DNA of 64,000 nt from Gibbula magus (Eukaryota; Mollusca; Gastropoda; Trochida; Trochidae), in assembly GCA_936450465.1 (NCBI GenBank), contig OW388293.1, forward strand, positions 46,094,040-46,158,039, in the 5' to 3' direction. This document shows positions 1 through 10,940 of this stretch, in pieces; within the stretch, counting starts at the first letter, position 1; each line of letters opens with the position of its first letter. The translations under genes and the position numbers were made by a program. Below the pieces are notes generated by a model that did no database searches, had not been told where the DNA came from, and saw only the letters and a program-made list of their open reading frames with translations.

Positions 1-1265
1 CCCCCCCCCCCCTTTCAAAATCTCTGTACTCGCCTAAGTTCGTCCCCTTCGTCCGTAATGATTAAGATACCTTACATCTAGTTTTAACTAGGTAATGAGT
101 TAAAGCAACAGTCAGTGCTGATATATCTACCAACAGAGGTTACATAACTTCTGACATGACTTCATCCCCGTCAGTTCGAGGATGTTCAATCTGATAAAAC
201 ACGGATGCCGTCCTTATGTTTATCCAATCATATAAACTGACGTACACAAGAAAGTATAATACTCAGTTGTTTTATCATATGTATACAGTTTATGTAAAAT
301 TCCTCAAGTTTTCGACGTCGTATTCAAAATGTGAATAGTGTTGAAAATTAGTTCAAAAAGTCAATCAAAAAATACTTCTATGTGTTTTTTGTTCGTTTTT
401 AATTTAAAATTACTTTTGATAAAACACAACTGTTCATCGACATATAACACATACTCTATGTGAAATTAAATAAATGTGCCTCGTTCTGCACACATTTACA
501 ACATTTTAAACATGGTAGTGGTCATGTTGGTGTAAATTTAGTTTCTTACTTTAAAAAATAATAATGTTAATTAAAAAATTAACCAGTCACAAATTAAGTC
601 ATTCAAATTACTGCCGAAAGGTGTTATTGTATCGTGTCATAATCAAATGTATCTCATTTCCTTAAAATATTGAATTAATCGAACACAAGTGAGTGTTATA
701 ATGTTATTTGCCCGTTAGTTTATAAGCGCAAATATCAGCGCAACGCACAAGTGATGGAACACTGGTCGAATGCTCAGTTTGAAACAGCGTCGCTGATTGG
801 ACTGTCAGCATTGAGTGCAAACCAATCACAATTATCTGCTTACACAAGAAAACTGTTGTATTAGAACAGAAGTTACGTGGGAAGATGGACTTGAGTATCC
901 TCTGTGGGAAGAACATGTTACTGTTGTGTTTTCTGAATTCGTAACGAAAAATAGAATGAAAGTATTATAAATGGCTTTTCGTAAAATATGTAGACTAACT
1001 GTAGTAATTTTTAAGCAAACAATATGTTGTAACCGTTGTTTGCGACCCTTATTCTGTGGTGTCGACAGAAATACACCATGATGATCAATACATAGTGTGA
1101 AACCAGTCGGGGAAGTAATACATTTTCAGAGGTTCCGACACAGATCCTAGGCCTTAATATTGACAAATAAGACAACATGTCGACCTCGAAGCGATATTAT
1201 ATCCTGTTTTATTATCTACAAGGGCAATCACATCGGGCTTCATATTTTTCATACGATGCCCTAGG
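1..1265. other. AT-rich DNA, no gene recognised
   Basis: The window opens in a run of 12 C, so a homopolymer is cut by the window edge. The rest is AT-rich with frequent stops in all frames. The one ORF here (704-916, minus) has no recognisable domain or codon bias and I do not support it. Confidence 0.6.
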
Positions 1266-1267
1266 GC

Positions 1268-1304
1268 AAAATGGTGACGTGACGTCATAAAAAAAAATGC
1301 TATG
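1268..1304 (+). repeat. TGACGTCA-containing dispersed repeat, copy 1
   Basis: The order TGACGTCAT, an A-rich stretch, ATGCT, then TGACGT is shared with 9912-9956. Both copies lie next to other repeat material. TGACGTCA is also the palindromic CRE/ATF site, but its recurrence in a shared longer context points to a transposed repeat rather than independent regulatory sites. TTATAAATG follows at about 1311 and could act as a TATA-like element; there is no evidence that it does. Confidence 0.4.
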
Positions 1305-1422
1305 ACGTTGCGTTATAAATGCGGCGACGATGGGTCGCCAGCCTATGGATGACAGTGGATTTTAGCGTATTTTCATTAATTTCACGACTTCGGCAATAAA
1401 CAGAATATTATATTCGGGTCTA

Positions 1423-1522
1423 TGTCATATTATGTTTACGACACGTGCCTGAATATCGTGCCTCCCTCTCGCTCGGGAAATACTAATAGTCAGGAACTCG
1501 TGTCGTAAACATAATATAATAT
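1423..1522. repeat. Foldback element with about 25-bp arms
   Basis: ATATTATGTTTACGACACG near 1430 is followed about 50 bp later by its exact reverse complement near 1500, and the pairing continues inward through CCTGA/TCAGG. The loop holds a CCCTCTCGCTCGGG stretch; a similar CCCTCGCTCTCGCTC stretch lies near 23426. This is the structure of a small MITE or foldback element. No target duplication was found. Confidence 0.55.
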
Positions 1523-1524
1523 AG

Positions 1525-2820
1525 AAACTCATATAATATCCTCTATTGCACAGGACCAGTAGTTTACAATGCTCAATATTTACTTTACTTCTTTAATCAA
1601 ACAAATAAATTTATTAAAATTTCAATTAATAATTGAACAAATGTTTGCCCTATCCTATCATTTATGATGTAGCTGTTCACTGAATAATATTATAACCATT
1701 GACAACTATTGAGACATAATCACAACTCTGAAATGAAATGATAGCACCGTCAGATAATACAAGACGGGTAGCCTTTGTCTGTCAGTACCCTTATATGGAG
1801 GGGTGCGGGTAAGGGTTAGACTGACACCAGACTCAATCTACCTTAAATCCCTACCTCTCCAGAACGTCATACCCGGAGCAACTTGACGTCCAGGCACGTG
1901 TGATTGGTGACAAGTCTTAAAGATTTCACCAAGACGCTCTATCCGTCTACTCGTCCCCACCAGTTGTAACATTGACAGAGTGAAACCCTACCCAGCGTCC
2001 CATCTCGTGTCGGGCGTCTCGGGGGGTCGGGTGACACTTCGGCACCCCCCACACCCGTCAGTCCGGATAGAGACGCCTCTATACTGGTAGTGGTTAATGC
2101 ATCTATTACATGGAGATTACATGGGGACTGCCACGGGGGTTATTACATTGTCGTTACGCTCATATTGCTAGCTACTCCCGGCTATATGCATCCGTATTTC
2201 TACTTGAGCTTTTTTAACAATGAACGGTTTTTTAAGGGCCTCTGCAAGCATTTACATCGAAATCATGGATTATTGCAATTACCACTTTGTCTTTTAGCCA
2301 AACTCGTTTTTCAAACGTGATGGATTTTTCTCTTTCGCCACGTCCTTTTTAAAGCCCATGGATTTCACCCTACGCTCTCATTCTTCGACGACGATCAAAG
2401 TATACATATTGAAAAAAGTGAAGCGACCCCACGTTTTTCACCAGCAAAAATTGTCTGATAGGAAATAAGACAACGTGTCAGTAAAAGTAATCATATGTAC
2501 TAGGAGAATCATAATATAGCAGGGAGAAAAAAATCATTCAGATTTGGTTTCGCTTCTTTTGAATATATGCATTTATAAAATTTGGGTATTTTGGTCTACA
2601 AAAACATGTTATCTTATACTGAGAATTGAAAGTGAATATCAGTTGGTGTAACGTTAGTAATTCCATTCTTTAAAGTCAACTGGACAAACTTTACCATCTG
2701 CATTTTAGTCATACGTTAGTAGTAACAGCATTATGAACCTTCAAAATCAACAGATTTGAAAAAAATGTCAATAAAACTGGCCTTCTGACAAAATCTGATC
2801 AACGTTAACTGTAATTAACC
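1525..2820. other. No gene recognised
   Basis: The segment 1790-2080 is more GC-rich than its surroundings, with C/G runs. The 76-codon ORF at 2090-2320 shows no domain. The remainder is plain AT-rich sequence. Confidence 0.55.
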
Positions 2821-2822
2821 GA

Positions 2823-3026
2823 AGAACAGGAAGATTTTCTGGATAACAACTTCTTTTATGTGAAAATACACGACGTTTCGGAGTACATAATCACTCCTTC
2901 ATCATTCCATCTGATGAAGGAGTGAGTATGTAATCAGAAACGTCGTGTATTTTCACGTTAAAGAAGTTGTTATCCAGAAAATATTCCTGTTCTTATGTAT
3001 ACCACGCCTAAATGCCCTTCAAAGAC
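2823..3026. mobile_element. Foldback element with hammerhead-like arms, copy 1
   Basis: Two arms of about 85 bp (2823-2909 and 2911-2993) are inverted copies of each other. From outside in they read CAGGAA, TTTTCTGGATAACAAC, CTTCTTT, GTGAAAATACACGACG, TTTC, then GGAGT. The outer flank to about 3026 (TTCTTATGTATACCACGCC, then AAATGCCCTTCAAAG) is the reverse complement of the outer flank of the copy at 26470-26760, so the element is longer than its palindromic core. Each arm carries a hammerhead-like sequence. No protein is encoded. The structure fits a non-autonomous foldback or Penelope-derived element; assignment to Penelope-like elements is inference. Confidence 0.65.
2911..2944 (+). ncRNA. 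Hammerhead-like core, degenerate
   Basis: CTGATGA (2911-2917) is followed after a stem-sized gap by GAAAC and GTC (2937-2944), the order of conserved boxes in a hammerhead ribozyme. The intervening GGAGTGAGTATGTAATCA no longer forms a clean stem II. In the opposite arm (minus strand) stem II is intact (GGAGT with ACTCC) but the first box reads AATGATGA, losing the conserved C. Neither arm looks catalytically competent as it stands. Confidence 0.3.
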
Positions 3027-3750
3027 CTGTAATTAACCTCTAAAACAAAGAGAAAGTTTAATTAACGAATTGAACTGGGAACAATAAAAATGCATTCATT
3101 GATAGCCTTTTGTCAACTTGATAACAAAATTTATTTATTTTTATATCTGAAACCTAAATGTCATTACGTAGGTACGGCACAAGGACAAACGTTATTTTTG
3201 GTAAAAATGCAGTACCATAACAATTCCAGTCCTAATTGCTTAAAATTTTAATTTGAGTCGTTTTTCTTTGAAGAAAGCTGTTACAAATCTACGTTTCTCC
3301 TGTCAAGAGTGAATAATTTTGTCAAATTATTGTAACGTTCCCACAGCATCACATTTTAGTTTTGAATATAAGGGGGTGCTTAACCTTTTCCCATATGTAT
3401 ATAAATTTATTACTTTCCCTTCTCTTGGTATTAGTTCTTGGATAACGTCGAAAATCAGGATCCAAATTTGTTGGTAATGATTTAGAGTATAAGTCTAATT
3501 TTCACAAAAAATACCTTAACAGTCCAATACATTACTTGCCAAAAATATATGCTTCGTTGTTTTACATTCTCTTTCAATAGAGGTAACCCAAGTCATTTCT
3601 TCCCGTGTATGCTCTGTTATAAGGTTTAGTCCAATTCACATTCAATATTTGATACATCATTATACAACAAACATACAATATTTTATAATTTACAAGTACT
3701 TCTCCTAAAAATTCGTACATCACTACTCAAGTATTAACATTTAACTTATT
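3027..3750. other. AT-rich DNA, no gene recognised
   Basis: No ORF of interest, no repeat seen. If the minus-strand exon that follows at 3751-3947 is terminal, this would be its 3' UTR and downstream region. Confidence 0.45.
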
Positions 3751-3947
3751 TTACAATGAAATATACCAAAAACCTAACGTGGCGAAGATCATGAATTTAT
3801 TGTCGTTGTCAGTGTGGAGGATGTTGTCGCCGGTTGTTGTCTTCTGGTATTCGTCGACTAAGATGATGTCGGTCCTCAACTTGAGAAGACCTGGCAGTGT
3901 TTTTGCTCTCCAGAAGAATATACGGAGTGGACCAGTGACCACTATCT
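3751..3947 (-). CDS. Possible terminal exon of an unidentified gene
   Basis: The minus strand has an acceptor-like TTTTTCTTTGTAACTCAG, then about 65 open codons to a TAA at 3753-3751. The peptide begins IVVTGPLRIFFWRAKTLPGL, continues through KLRTDIILVDEYQKTTTGDN and ends in GFWYISL. More than half its codons end in G or C (many GAC, ATC, CTC, AAC, TTC), unlike the AT-rich surroundings, which suggests a real exon. I do not recognise the family. The opposite-strand ORF at 3779-3973 is its shadow. Joining it to the exon-like block at 4094-4199 with the best-looking sites would create TAG, so either another donor is used or the two are not adjacent exons. Confidence 0.45.
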
Positions 3948-4093
3948 CTGAGTTACAAAGAAAAACATTATAAGCATTATGCATATTTAAGTTTATTATG
4001 GAGACGCATATTATATTTTGATATATACTGGATTGTTTCAATTTATTAACAGAATATGAATGTTTCAAAAGTTACTGGTAATTTCTTCCTTAC

Positions 4094-4199
4094 AGAGTGT
4101 TGGTATTGGTCTATGGTCAGTCTTTACAAGATCCTTCAGGTTGACTAGGAACTTGTCCAGATGGTTTTGCATGTTGCGATGAGGTTGTTGAGGGTGTTG
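4094..4199 (-). CDS. Possible internal exon of an unidentified gene
   Basis: On the minus strand TTTGTCGATCCAG is a fair acceptor and CTCT followed by GTAAGG is a good donor. In between lie 35 open codons plus one base, reading QHPQQPHRNMQNHLDKFLVN then LKDLVKTDHRPIPTL, with normal-looking codon use. Phase with the 3751-3947 exon does not fit through this donor; an alternative donor CTT/GTAAAG about 20 bp upstream keeps phase 0 if the second of two adjacent AGs is used as acceptor. Family unknown; hydrophilic and helix-prone. The 22-bp minisatellite just upstream would be intronic. Confidence 0.35.
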
Positions 4200-4315
4200 C
4201 TGGATCGACAAAGTCATCAAATAAATACTTTCACCCGTTCCTGTCTTGATTTTAAAAGTATACCCTCTATATACTAAACTCTGACCACCAAGACCTAACA
4301 TCTACAATTGCCATC

Positions 4316-4569
4316 TCAGAACCACACACAATATGTTTCAAAACAACACAGAAGAAATCTCAGAACCACACAGAAGACGTCCAAGAACCACACAGAAGAT
4401 GTCCAAGAACCACACAGAAGATGTCCAAGAACCACACAGAAGATGTCCAAGAACCACACAGAAGGTCCAAGAACCACACAGAAGATGTCTTAGAACCACA
4501 CAGAAGATGTCCAAGAACCACACAGAAGATGTCCAAGAACCACACAGAAGATGTCCAAGAACCACACAG
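4316..4569. repeat. 22-bp minisatellite, about 9-10 units
   Basis: The unit is AAGAACCACACAGAAGATGTCC, 22 bp, largely perfect from about 4380 to 4569 and degenerate at the left edge (4316-4380). One unit is 2 bp short (AAGGTCC). Because 22 is not a multiple of 3 and the unit has no stop in several frames, both strands show spurious ORFs with a 22-residue period (for example EPHRRC, TTQKM, NHTED). Confidence 0.9.
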
Positions 4570-4589
4570 CTCTTAATAATTACCAACTG

Positions 4590-4950
4590 ATATAAGCTGA
4601 AATCAAAACTCGATTAGAGTGGTCAAGAGCAAATTGACTAACCACTTTAGCAAACTAAACGATTTAAATTCAACACAATCACAATTAACTAAAGGATGAA
4701 TGATCATATTTTAGCTGTAGTAGGCCTCTAATGCAAAGTAATGATTCAGAAAGGAAATCAAAACCCAACGACAGTAGTCCAGAGCAAGCAAACCAAAGGA
4801 CCATCAATACCATCATTCGAAAGTCTATTCGAATGGTACCTAATTTAACTGAACTACATGTATTACAAAGGGAGACCCAAACCCGACCACAGTAGATCGG
4901 AGAAAGCAAACCAACCAATGAGCTAACCATTACTATTATTGAAGGTGCCA
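4590..4950. repeat. Degenerate repeat of about 120 bp
   Basis: Three loosely similar blocks recur: a variant of AAATCAAAAC followed by a GTAGTCCAGAGCAAGCAAACC-type string, near 4600-4650, 4755-4800 and 4870-4915. They are too diverged for a confident period. The 88-codon minus-strand ORF here contains two of these blocks and is probably noncoding. Confidence 0.35.
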
Positions 4951-6648
4951 ACCTCGACGATTAAAGAGCAACAATAGCAAGATTAAAGACATGGTAATAA
5001 TTAATGATATATGATAGGATATTAAAGCGCAATTTGTATACGTTCAGTCTGGAATTGTTCTCAATCCAACCGAGAAGCCGCATGATTAGCATTCATAATT
5101 CCCATGCTTTTCATCAACACTCGTTCAGTTGAAACCATCTTCCTCGGTTGATTTCAGAACTGCTGTGGTTTATCTTAAGACACACTCCTTCATTGATGCG
5201 TGAGAAATATGCACGTGAAGCCAGACTCGGCAAGAATTATATGTTTGTTGTTATTATGACGATATGGGAGTATTTGTAATGGTTTACATGTGAGCAACGC
5301 TTGCCCAGTTATCAATAAAATCTGATCTTGAAAAAGAGTTAAAGCGTTCTCATATGATACAGTTCCAAACCTGTCCTTTAGCACCTGCCGCGTCCGACAC
5401 GCTTCACGTGGCCAGGTAAGTTGCATAATGAATTAATATTTTACCCCGTTTACCTTGATGGGGGTTCAGAATTAGTCAAAACATGTTATATGATTTATAT
5501 ACTCTAGGTTTCATATGCGGCAATATAAATTCACGGTTCAATGAATAGATCGATTAATCGTACCATTATCGTTCCATTGTACCGATACGCTAATTGATGC
5601 AGATGAATTGTATTGTCAATTAAGTATGACTTCACCTTAAGTTGCATTTCCAAATGAACATGGTATCTAATCGAATAATCCATTTAATAGGAACTTGCTC
5701 GATTCTCACCAACAATGTTTACTTTTTTGGAGGTTGCAGAACCAATCATTCCTGAACTTATATGAACATAATTATGTTTAAAAGAAAAATATGTAATTTA
5801 ATATTTAAGTCTACAGACAGGACAAGAAAAAACACATTCTCTTCTCCTTCCATTGATGTTCTTTGCGTAACCAGGTAAAGTACATACAAGTTTTCCCGGC
5901 TTTACTTGAGGGGTATGGGCAGTTCCTCTTCATCCAATAGGATCAAGCTTCATGTTTCCAAGTTGTTACAGTATCATATGAAAATGGACAAATATACTTA
6001 GAGTAAAATATCGCAATGTGAGATTTTGCGTTTATAAAAATGTATTGTTAGTCGAATATAACATGGAAACTATAAATATATAATTTTGGAGTACAACAAA
6101 CACATAAAGGTTTTTATCCAAGAAATACGATACAGGAAGGATATATATTCATGCATACAACGTAATTAGAAGTAGTTTACTCAAAGAAAAACACATTTGA
6201 ACTTATAATGTAAATAACGTGTCATTCTTTGTCTGACTAACTTCTACACTTCCAGCGTCTAAACGTCTAAAAGTATCCATATAAAGGCATATATGGCTTG
6301 CTTGTGGTTTGTTTGATTTTGGAATATAACCAAAAACATTTATAATGTGCTCATTTCAAAACAGGTTTCAACTAAACGCTATGAGAGTAATTTTACGGCT
6401 CATTAATAATTTACAGTATCTCATTTCAATACATGATTTAATACGTGCCAGACAGCGATGATGTGAACAGCGAGAATTGGTTGAGTAATAAACGTCTTAA
6501 TACCTGGCTGACCAGGACCTGTCACGTGATTCAGTGTTGATCAAGCAACAAAGCCGACATCACTGCGGATCCATTTTCGTCTTTCAATGGGAAGGATCGC
6601 TTACATGCACAACGTAAACTGTAATAACAGTGTAAGGGGCTTGGTGAT
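4950..6648. other. No gene recognised; one strong splice-donor-like site
   Basis: GGCCAG/GTAAGT on the plus strand at 5410-5421 matches the 5' splice consensus, but no convincing coding sequence leads into it. A related CCAGGTAAAGT block lies at about 5872, followed in both cases by a C-run/T-run pattern (TTTACC...GGGG), so the site may belong to a dispersed repeat. The rest is AT-rich. Confidence 0.35.
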
Positions 6649-6649
6649 G

Positions 6650-7065
6650 ATTGGGAGGGGGCGGTACGAGAAAGAGGGAGGGGGGGTGTAGAAGACGAAG
6701 GGCTGTGGAAGGCGAGGGGTATGGAAGACGAAGGGATGTGGAAGACGAATGGTGTGGAAGACCAGGGGGTGTGGAAAAAGAAGGGACCTGGAAGACGAAG
6801 GGATGTAGAAGGCGAAGGGATGTGGAAGACGAAGGGGTGTTGAAGACGCCGCGGTGAGGAGACGAAGGGGTGTGGAAGACGAAGGGTGTGTAAGACGAAG
6901 CGATGTAGAAGAAGAAGGGGCGTGGAAGACGAAGGGATGTAGAAAACGAAGGATGAGGAAGACGGAGATATGTAGAAGAGGAAGGGGTGTAGAAGACGAC
7001 GGGTTGTGGAAGACGAACGTGTAAAAGAAGAAGGGGTGTAGAAGACGATTAGGATAGGAAGGAGG
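6650..7065 (+). repeat. Purine-strand minisatellite, GTGGAAGACGAAGGG type
   Basis: The plus strand is almost entirely G and A, with a loose 15-18 bp unit around GTGGAAGACGAAGGGAT. The long ORFs on both strands (Pro/Ser/Leu-rich on minus, Gly/Arg/Glu-rich on plus) follow from composition. Such polypurine tracts can form triplexes. Confidence 0.85.
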
Positions 7066-7435
7066 GTAAAAGACAGAGTGGGAGGGAAAGAGGAGAAGAC
7101 AGAGTGGGATGAAGGAGGGGAAAGACACAGTGGGAGGAAGGAAGGGAGGAGACAGGGATGGGAGAAACGAGTGGAGAAGGCAGGGGTCTGAGGAATGATG
7201 GGGGTAGGACAGGGATGGAAGGAATGAGGGGAGAAGACAGAGTGGGGGGAGGAGGGGAGAGAACAGAGTTGGGGAAGGAGGGGAGAGGACAGAGTTGGAT
7301 GAAGGAAGGGATAAGACAGAGTGGGAGGAAGGAGGGGAGAGGACAGGGTAGAGAGAAACGAGGGGGGAGAGATGACAGGGGTAGAGAGAAACGAGGGGGG
7401 GGAGGGATGACAGGGGTAGGAGAGGCGAAGCGAGG
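7066..7435 (+). repeat. Purine-strand minisatellite, GGAGGGGAGAGGACAGAGT type
   Basis: This continues the previous tract with a different and longer unit, about 25-40 bp, around GGAGGGGAGAGGACAGAGT. The last units contain GGGGGGGAGGGATGACAGGGG. Strand asymmetry stays nearly complete. Several G-runs are close enough to allow G-quadruplexes. Confidence 0.8.
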
Positions 7436-7439
7436 GATC

Positions 7440-9700
7440 AAAACTGCAACAGTTATCAACGCCAATAACGGGGACACGACTCTCTCAAACCTGATATCGT
7501 CTAAGGGAATTATGGGTCTGCTAGAATTGTACTTTGGTTTGCGTTAATGTGAGATACTCAACAATGGCCACCAGATCAGTTTTCCTTAAAAGAAACCACA
7601 AAAAGTTCTTTTCTTCTGTCCGACTAGCTTAGGGCATGTTTGGTATTATAAAGGGTGGTTGTTTAGCTCTTAGAATTGACAGCGTCTTGAGAGGGGGTAG
7701 TTCCTATCTGATGGGGTGCCCCATCTAGACGACGCTAACCCACGGGGGAGCGAGCTAGGTGGGCGTGGCACTCATCATAAACTAGCACATGGAAAAGATA
7801 CGTCTGAACACCCGACCCAAAACAGAAACAGTTGATAATAGCACGCGTAACAGTATAAGGCTGACAATTGAAATAAGGGGGTCCTAACGTGCAATCAGTG
7901 GTTTGTCATTAACTCGAGAAACATTTTATCATAAATTACGGTTTTCCCTTAAACATGCTGTGTAGTCCCCTCGCTTACTCTCACTCGTCACTGAAAACAG
8001 GTCATATACTAAAACCGTTTTGTGTATATTCATGTAAAACGGCGGCAGGTTGAGTTGTTGTGTTAAACTCCATTCCCACATTTTACATTTTGACCCGTTA
8101 ACATATAAACACAAAGACCGTAAGTTTGAGAGACATAGAGAGAAACAGACAGACAGAGGGATACAGAGTGAGCGAGAGAGACAGACAGAGGGACAGGGTA
8201 AGGGATATATACCGCTGTCCAAAAGAAAGTTGACAACGTCCTCAAACTAATCATTCTGGATAAAAAGAACAGTTTATTTCGGAAGAAAAATCTTTTTTCT
8301 TCAAACATTGTTACTTGTCATTACAAAACTTCGAAACATATCGGAATTGCATTGTTACATGCCAAAGTCACATTGGGTCAAAAGCTGGGACAAAAAAATC
8401 ACAATTCATCTTTCACACAACATTATGGTGGTTTGTCCGACTAGAGTTGTCAAACATCGAATGACGTTAGGGGTGATATTTTACCACTCTCTCTACACTG
8501 TATCTCGGCGTATTTGTGAGTGCTTTTTGCTATTTTAAATTTGTTCTGAACATGTCATCAGTTACTTTATATACTTGTGTGCGTATGCATTTTGTGAGTC
8601 ACGACTTGAGGTTTGAAAGAGAGACATTTACAGAGAATGAGAACAAAGAGAATATATTGTGAAAGATGCATAGAAATGCAGTGAATGAGAGAAACGTTGA
8701 GAGACACTAAATGGCGCATTGAGATAGACAGAGAGAGATGTAGATTGATAATAAGAGTAACGTTGAGAGATACATTTAGACAGCGCGCGATAATTTGATG
8801 AGAGATGAGAGACACCGGCGAAGTTATGGTGAACAATTAATATTCGAGATAAGCATACATTGTATGAATTATATACGGTTTTAGTCCCTATTCTTTGTAT
8901 CATGTATGTTCAGGATGTACATAAATTGTGTATACACTATCTTAATTAGGAAAAAAATACCTGATGGAAATGACGAAATATCCGCAAAATATCAATATGG
9001 CCGGACAACTGACAACTGATATTAATATGTAAAATGATGAAGTTGTAATGATGTGTTTGTCGTATATCTTATCATCTGTGTTTCTCAACTTAAGGTAATT
9101 GCATAAATAGTTTACTACATTATGCATCATTTTATGCTACGTTTAAACAAGGCCACGATTGGATCACGATGCCGATCTGTCAAGAATCAAATATCGTAGC
9201 AGAAGTTGTCCTGGCGGAATTTGAAGATCGGACAACTCTACCCGAAATCGAAAGGGCAGGACTTTTGCAGAATTTCTGCTGATGTATCGAAGATTACAGA
9301 TGCAACATGACTCATTTGACATTACTTTGGATAATGTCACTTTAATAATTGAATGCAGTTATAATGCAGTTAAAAAGATAACACATATTTGTCTTGAATG
9401 ATATTCCAATATAGGGGAGACTTGAAAGGCTTAGAAATGTAAATATACCAAATATAAACAACATTTAAGTGTGATGTCAAATCAAATATGTTATACTGTA
9501 ATCTATGAATATGTCTCTTTTGTCAAAAAATAATCAGTAACATCTACAAGCTAATATGTATTGAGTTTATAATTGATAAAGATTAAAAAAAAACTTCTTA
9601 ATTATTATGAATTAATTTAATTTTTTGAAAAATGATCATTTGTCCTTATATTACAGATGGCGCTTATATTATTATACCCATTCATTTACCTTATCGGCTA
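7440..9700. other. No gene recognised; short GA-rich patches
   Basis: GA-rich patches occur at about 8125-8190 (AGAGA/GACAGACAGAG) and 8615-8815. The second has words such as GCATTGAGATAGACAGAGAG that resemble the 34-bp satellite at 42-48 kb and may be a decayed relative. No ORF here has coding character. Confidence 0.45.
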
Positions 9701-9852
9701 CATGCCTAAGAATTACAGATTGCACTAAAGCTCTTGGTATTGAACCGTCCTTAAACTTAACAGGGCTTTATCGAATGGTATTTTAGTGGTGACGAAGATT
9801 ATTTATTATATGATTGCAGGTGAAATACCGGGATCTATCAACGAAAATAAGC

Positions 9853-9908
9853 CGTGTTATCAGTCACTAGTGAAAATAATAATGGAACGTGTTATCAGTC
9901 ACTAGTGA
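9853..9908 (+). repeat. 35-bp tandem duplication
   Basis: CGTGTTATCAGTCACTAGTG occurs at 9853 and again at 9888, a 35-bp step. It lies just left of the repeat into which the LINE fragment is inserted. Confidence 0.75.
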
Positions 9909-9911
9909 CTT

Positions 9912-9967
9912 ATATAACAATGACCTGACGTCATAAAACAATGCTCCGACGTCATGACACGTTCATG
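9912..9967 (+). repeat. TGACGTCA-containing repeat, copy 2, interrupted by a LINE
   Basis: Shares TGACGTCATAAAA, ATGCT and CGACGTCAT with 1268-1304. It ends in CGTTCATG at 9960-9967, which is repeated at 10921-10928 on the far side of the LINE fragment, where the repeat seems to resume. Confidence 0.5.
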
Positions 9968-10691
9968 GGAGCCACCGGTTGTACGACTATGGAGAAGTGT
10001 TGCTCGTTTCTATAAACGTTCACGCGACCAGGACACTAGGAGAATATCTTTTAAAGTTTTCAAGTGGGCGAATACAGCAGCTGCATCGAATAAGCGGAAT
10101 TGGAACCAACGTGTACATAAGAAACTGCGAAGTTTACAACTGGAGCATTTTATCCCTATTGAAAACACTTTTTATATACGTTTTGTTGTGAATGAAGTCG
10201 GAGGAAAGATAAAATATAATTTTATAGAAGACTGGACTAATTCGATCAACCAGGAAGAAAGTAAACGTGGATCCGGACATAACAAACTTCGTCTATATCG
10301 ACAATTCAAGACCTTTTATGAAGTTGAACATTATCTAGAGTCCCTTACCGCGTTCTAACCGTCGTGCTCTTGCTTTATTCCGTTGTGGAGTGGCCCGCTT
10401 CGTGTTGAAACAGGTCGCTATAATAATTTACCATTAAATGAACGGGTGTGTTTTAACTGTCATGACTGTGTTCAGGATGAATGCCATGTTTTATTTCATT
10501 GTCCTTTATACAAAAGTATTACTGCTAGCCTTTTAAGTAATTGTACACAAATCTGTGATAATTTCAATTTTTTATGTGATGTTGATAAGTTTTCTTTTAT
10601 GATGTCTCATCAGGATGTACTTTTTATAGCGGCCAAAACCTGCAAACTTTTACTTGATAAACGGAGGGATATTTTAAACCACAATGTTTAA
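9968..10691 (+). pseudogene. LINE reverse transcriptase C-terminal fragment, broken
   Basis: The segment encodes the region after the reverse transcriptase palm of a LINE ORF2. It runs from KRNWNQRVHKKLRSLQLEHF through GHNKLRLYRQFKTFYEVEHY to a zinc-knuckle-like block with GRYNNLPLNERVCFNCHDC and ECHVLFHCPLY. In the family the Cys/His block follows the polymerase domain. The frame is broken: a stop at 10356-10358 and a shifted stretch to about 10394 are best explained by an extra base and then a missing base about 36 bp apart, after which the original frame returns. The palm domain with its catalytic Asp residues and any endonuclease are absent. Dead copy; the family within the RTE/Jockey/L2-like groups was not decided. 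Confidence 0.8.
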
Positions 10692-10886
10692 TCTTCACCT
10701 TGTATCTTTTATTGTATTTTATATTTATCTTAAATTCTGCAATGTTTTTTTTGCCTTTTAGTGTTGTATGAACACGTGTATATTTTAGTTGTATAGTCTC
10801 TCATAACCCTAAATGGGTGGCTCGGATATTTCTTTTATTGTACTGTATATATGTTTTAATGTACGAGGTGAGACTTTAATAAATAA

Positions 10887-10887
<1 letters not shown>

Positions 10888-10920
<33 letters not shown>
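10888..10920 (+). repeat. (CTGT)n LINE tail
   Basis: About eight tetranucleotide units directly follow AATAAATAAT at the 3' end of the LINE fragment. In this family the microsatellite serves as the 3' tail in place of poly-A. Confidence 0.9.
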
Positions 10921-10940
10921 CGTTCATGACGTCACATTTC

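Larger units (their letters stand above)
9968..10920 (+). mobile_element. 5'-truncated non-LTR retrotransposon (LINE)
   Basis: The insert holds the 3' part of a LINE ORF, a 3' UTR with GTACGAGGTGAGACTTTAAT, and a (CTGT)n tail of about 33 bp. It is bounded by CGTTCATG on both sides (9960-9967 and 10921-10928), a candidate 8-bp target-site duplication. The same 3' end occurs in reverse at 31046 and in a more distant form at 41015-41082. 5' truncation and a microsatellite tail are typical of LINE insertion. Confidence 0.75.

Noticed and set aside
6601..7547. Pro/Ser/Leu-rich and Gly/Arg/Glu-rich ORFs over the purine tract
   Set aside because: Composition artefact of a strand made only of G and A; both strands are open at once.
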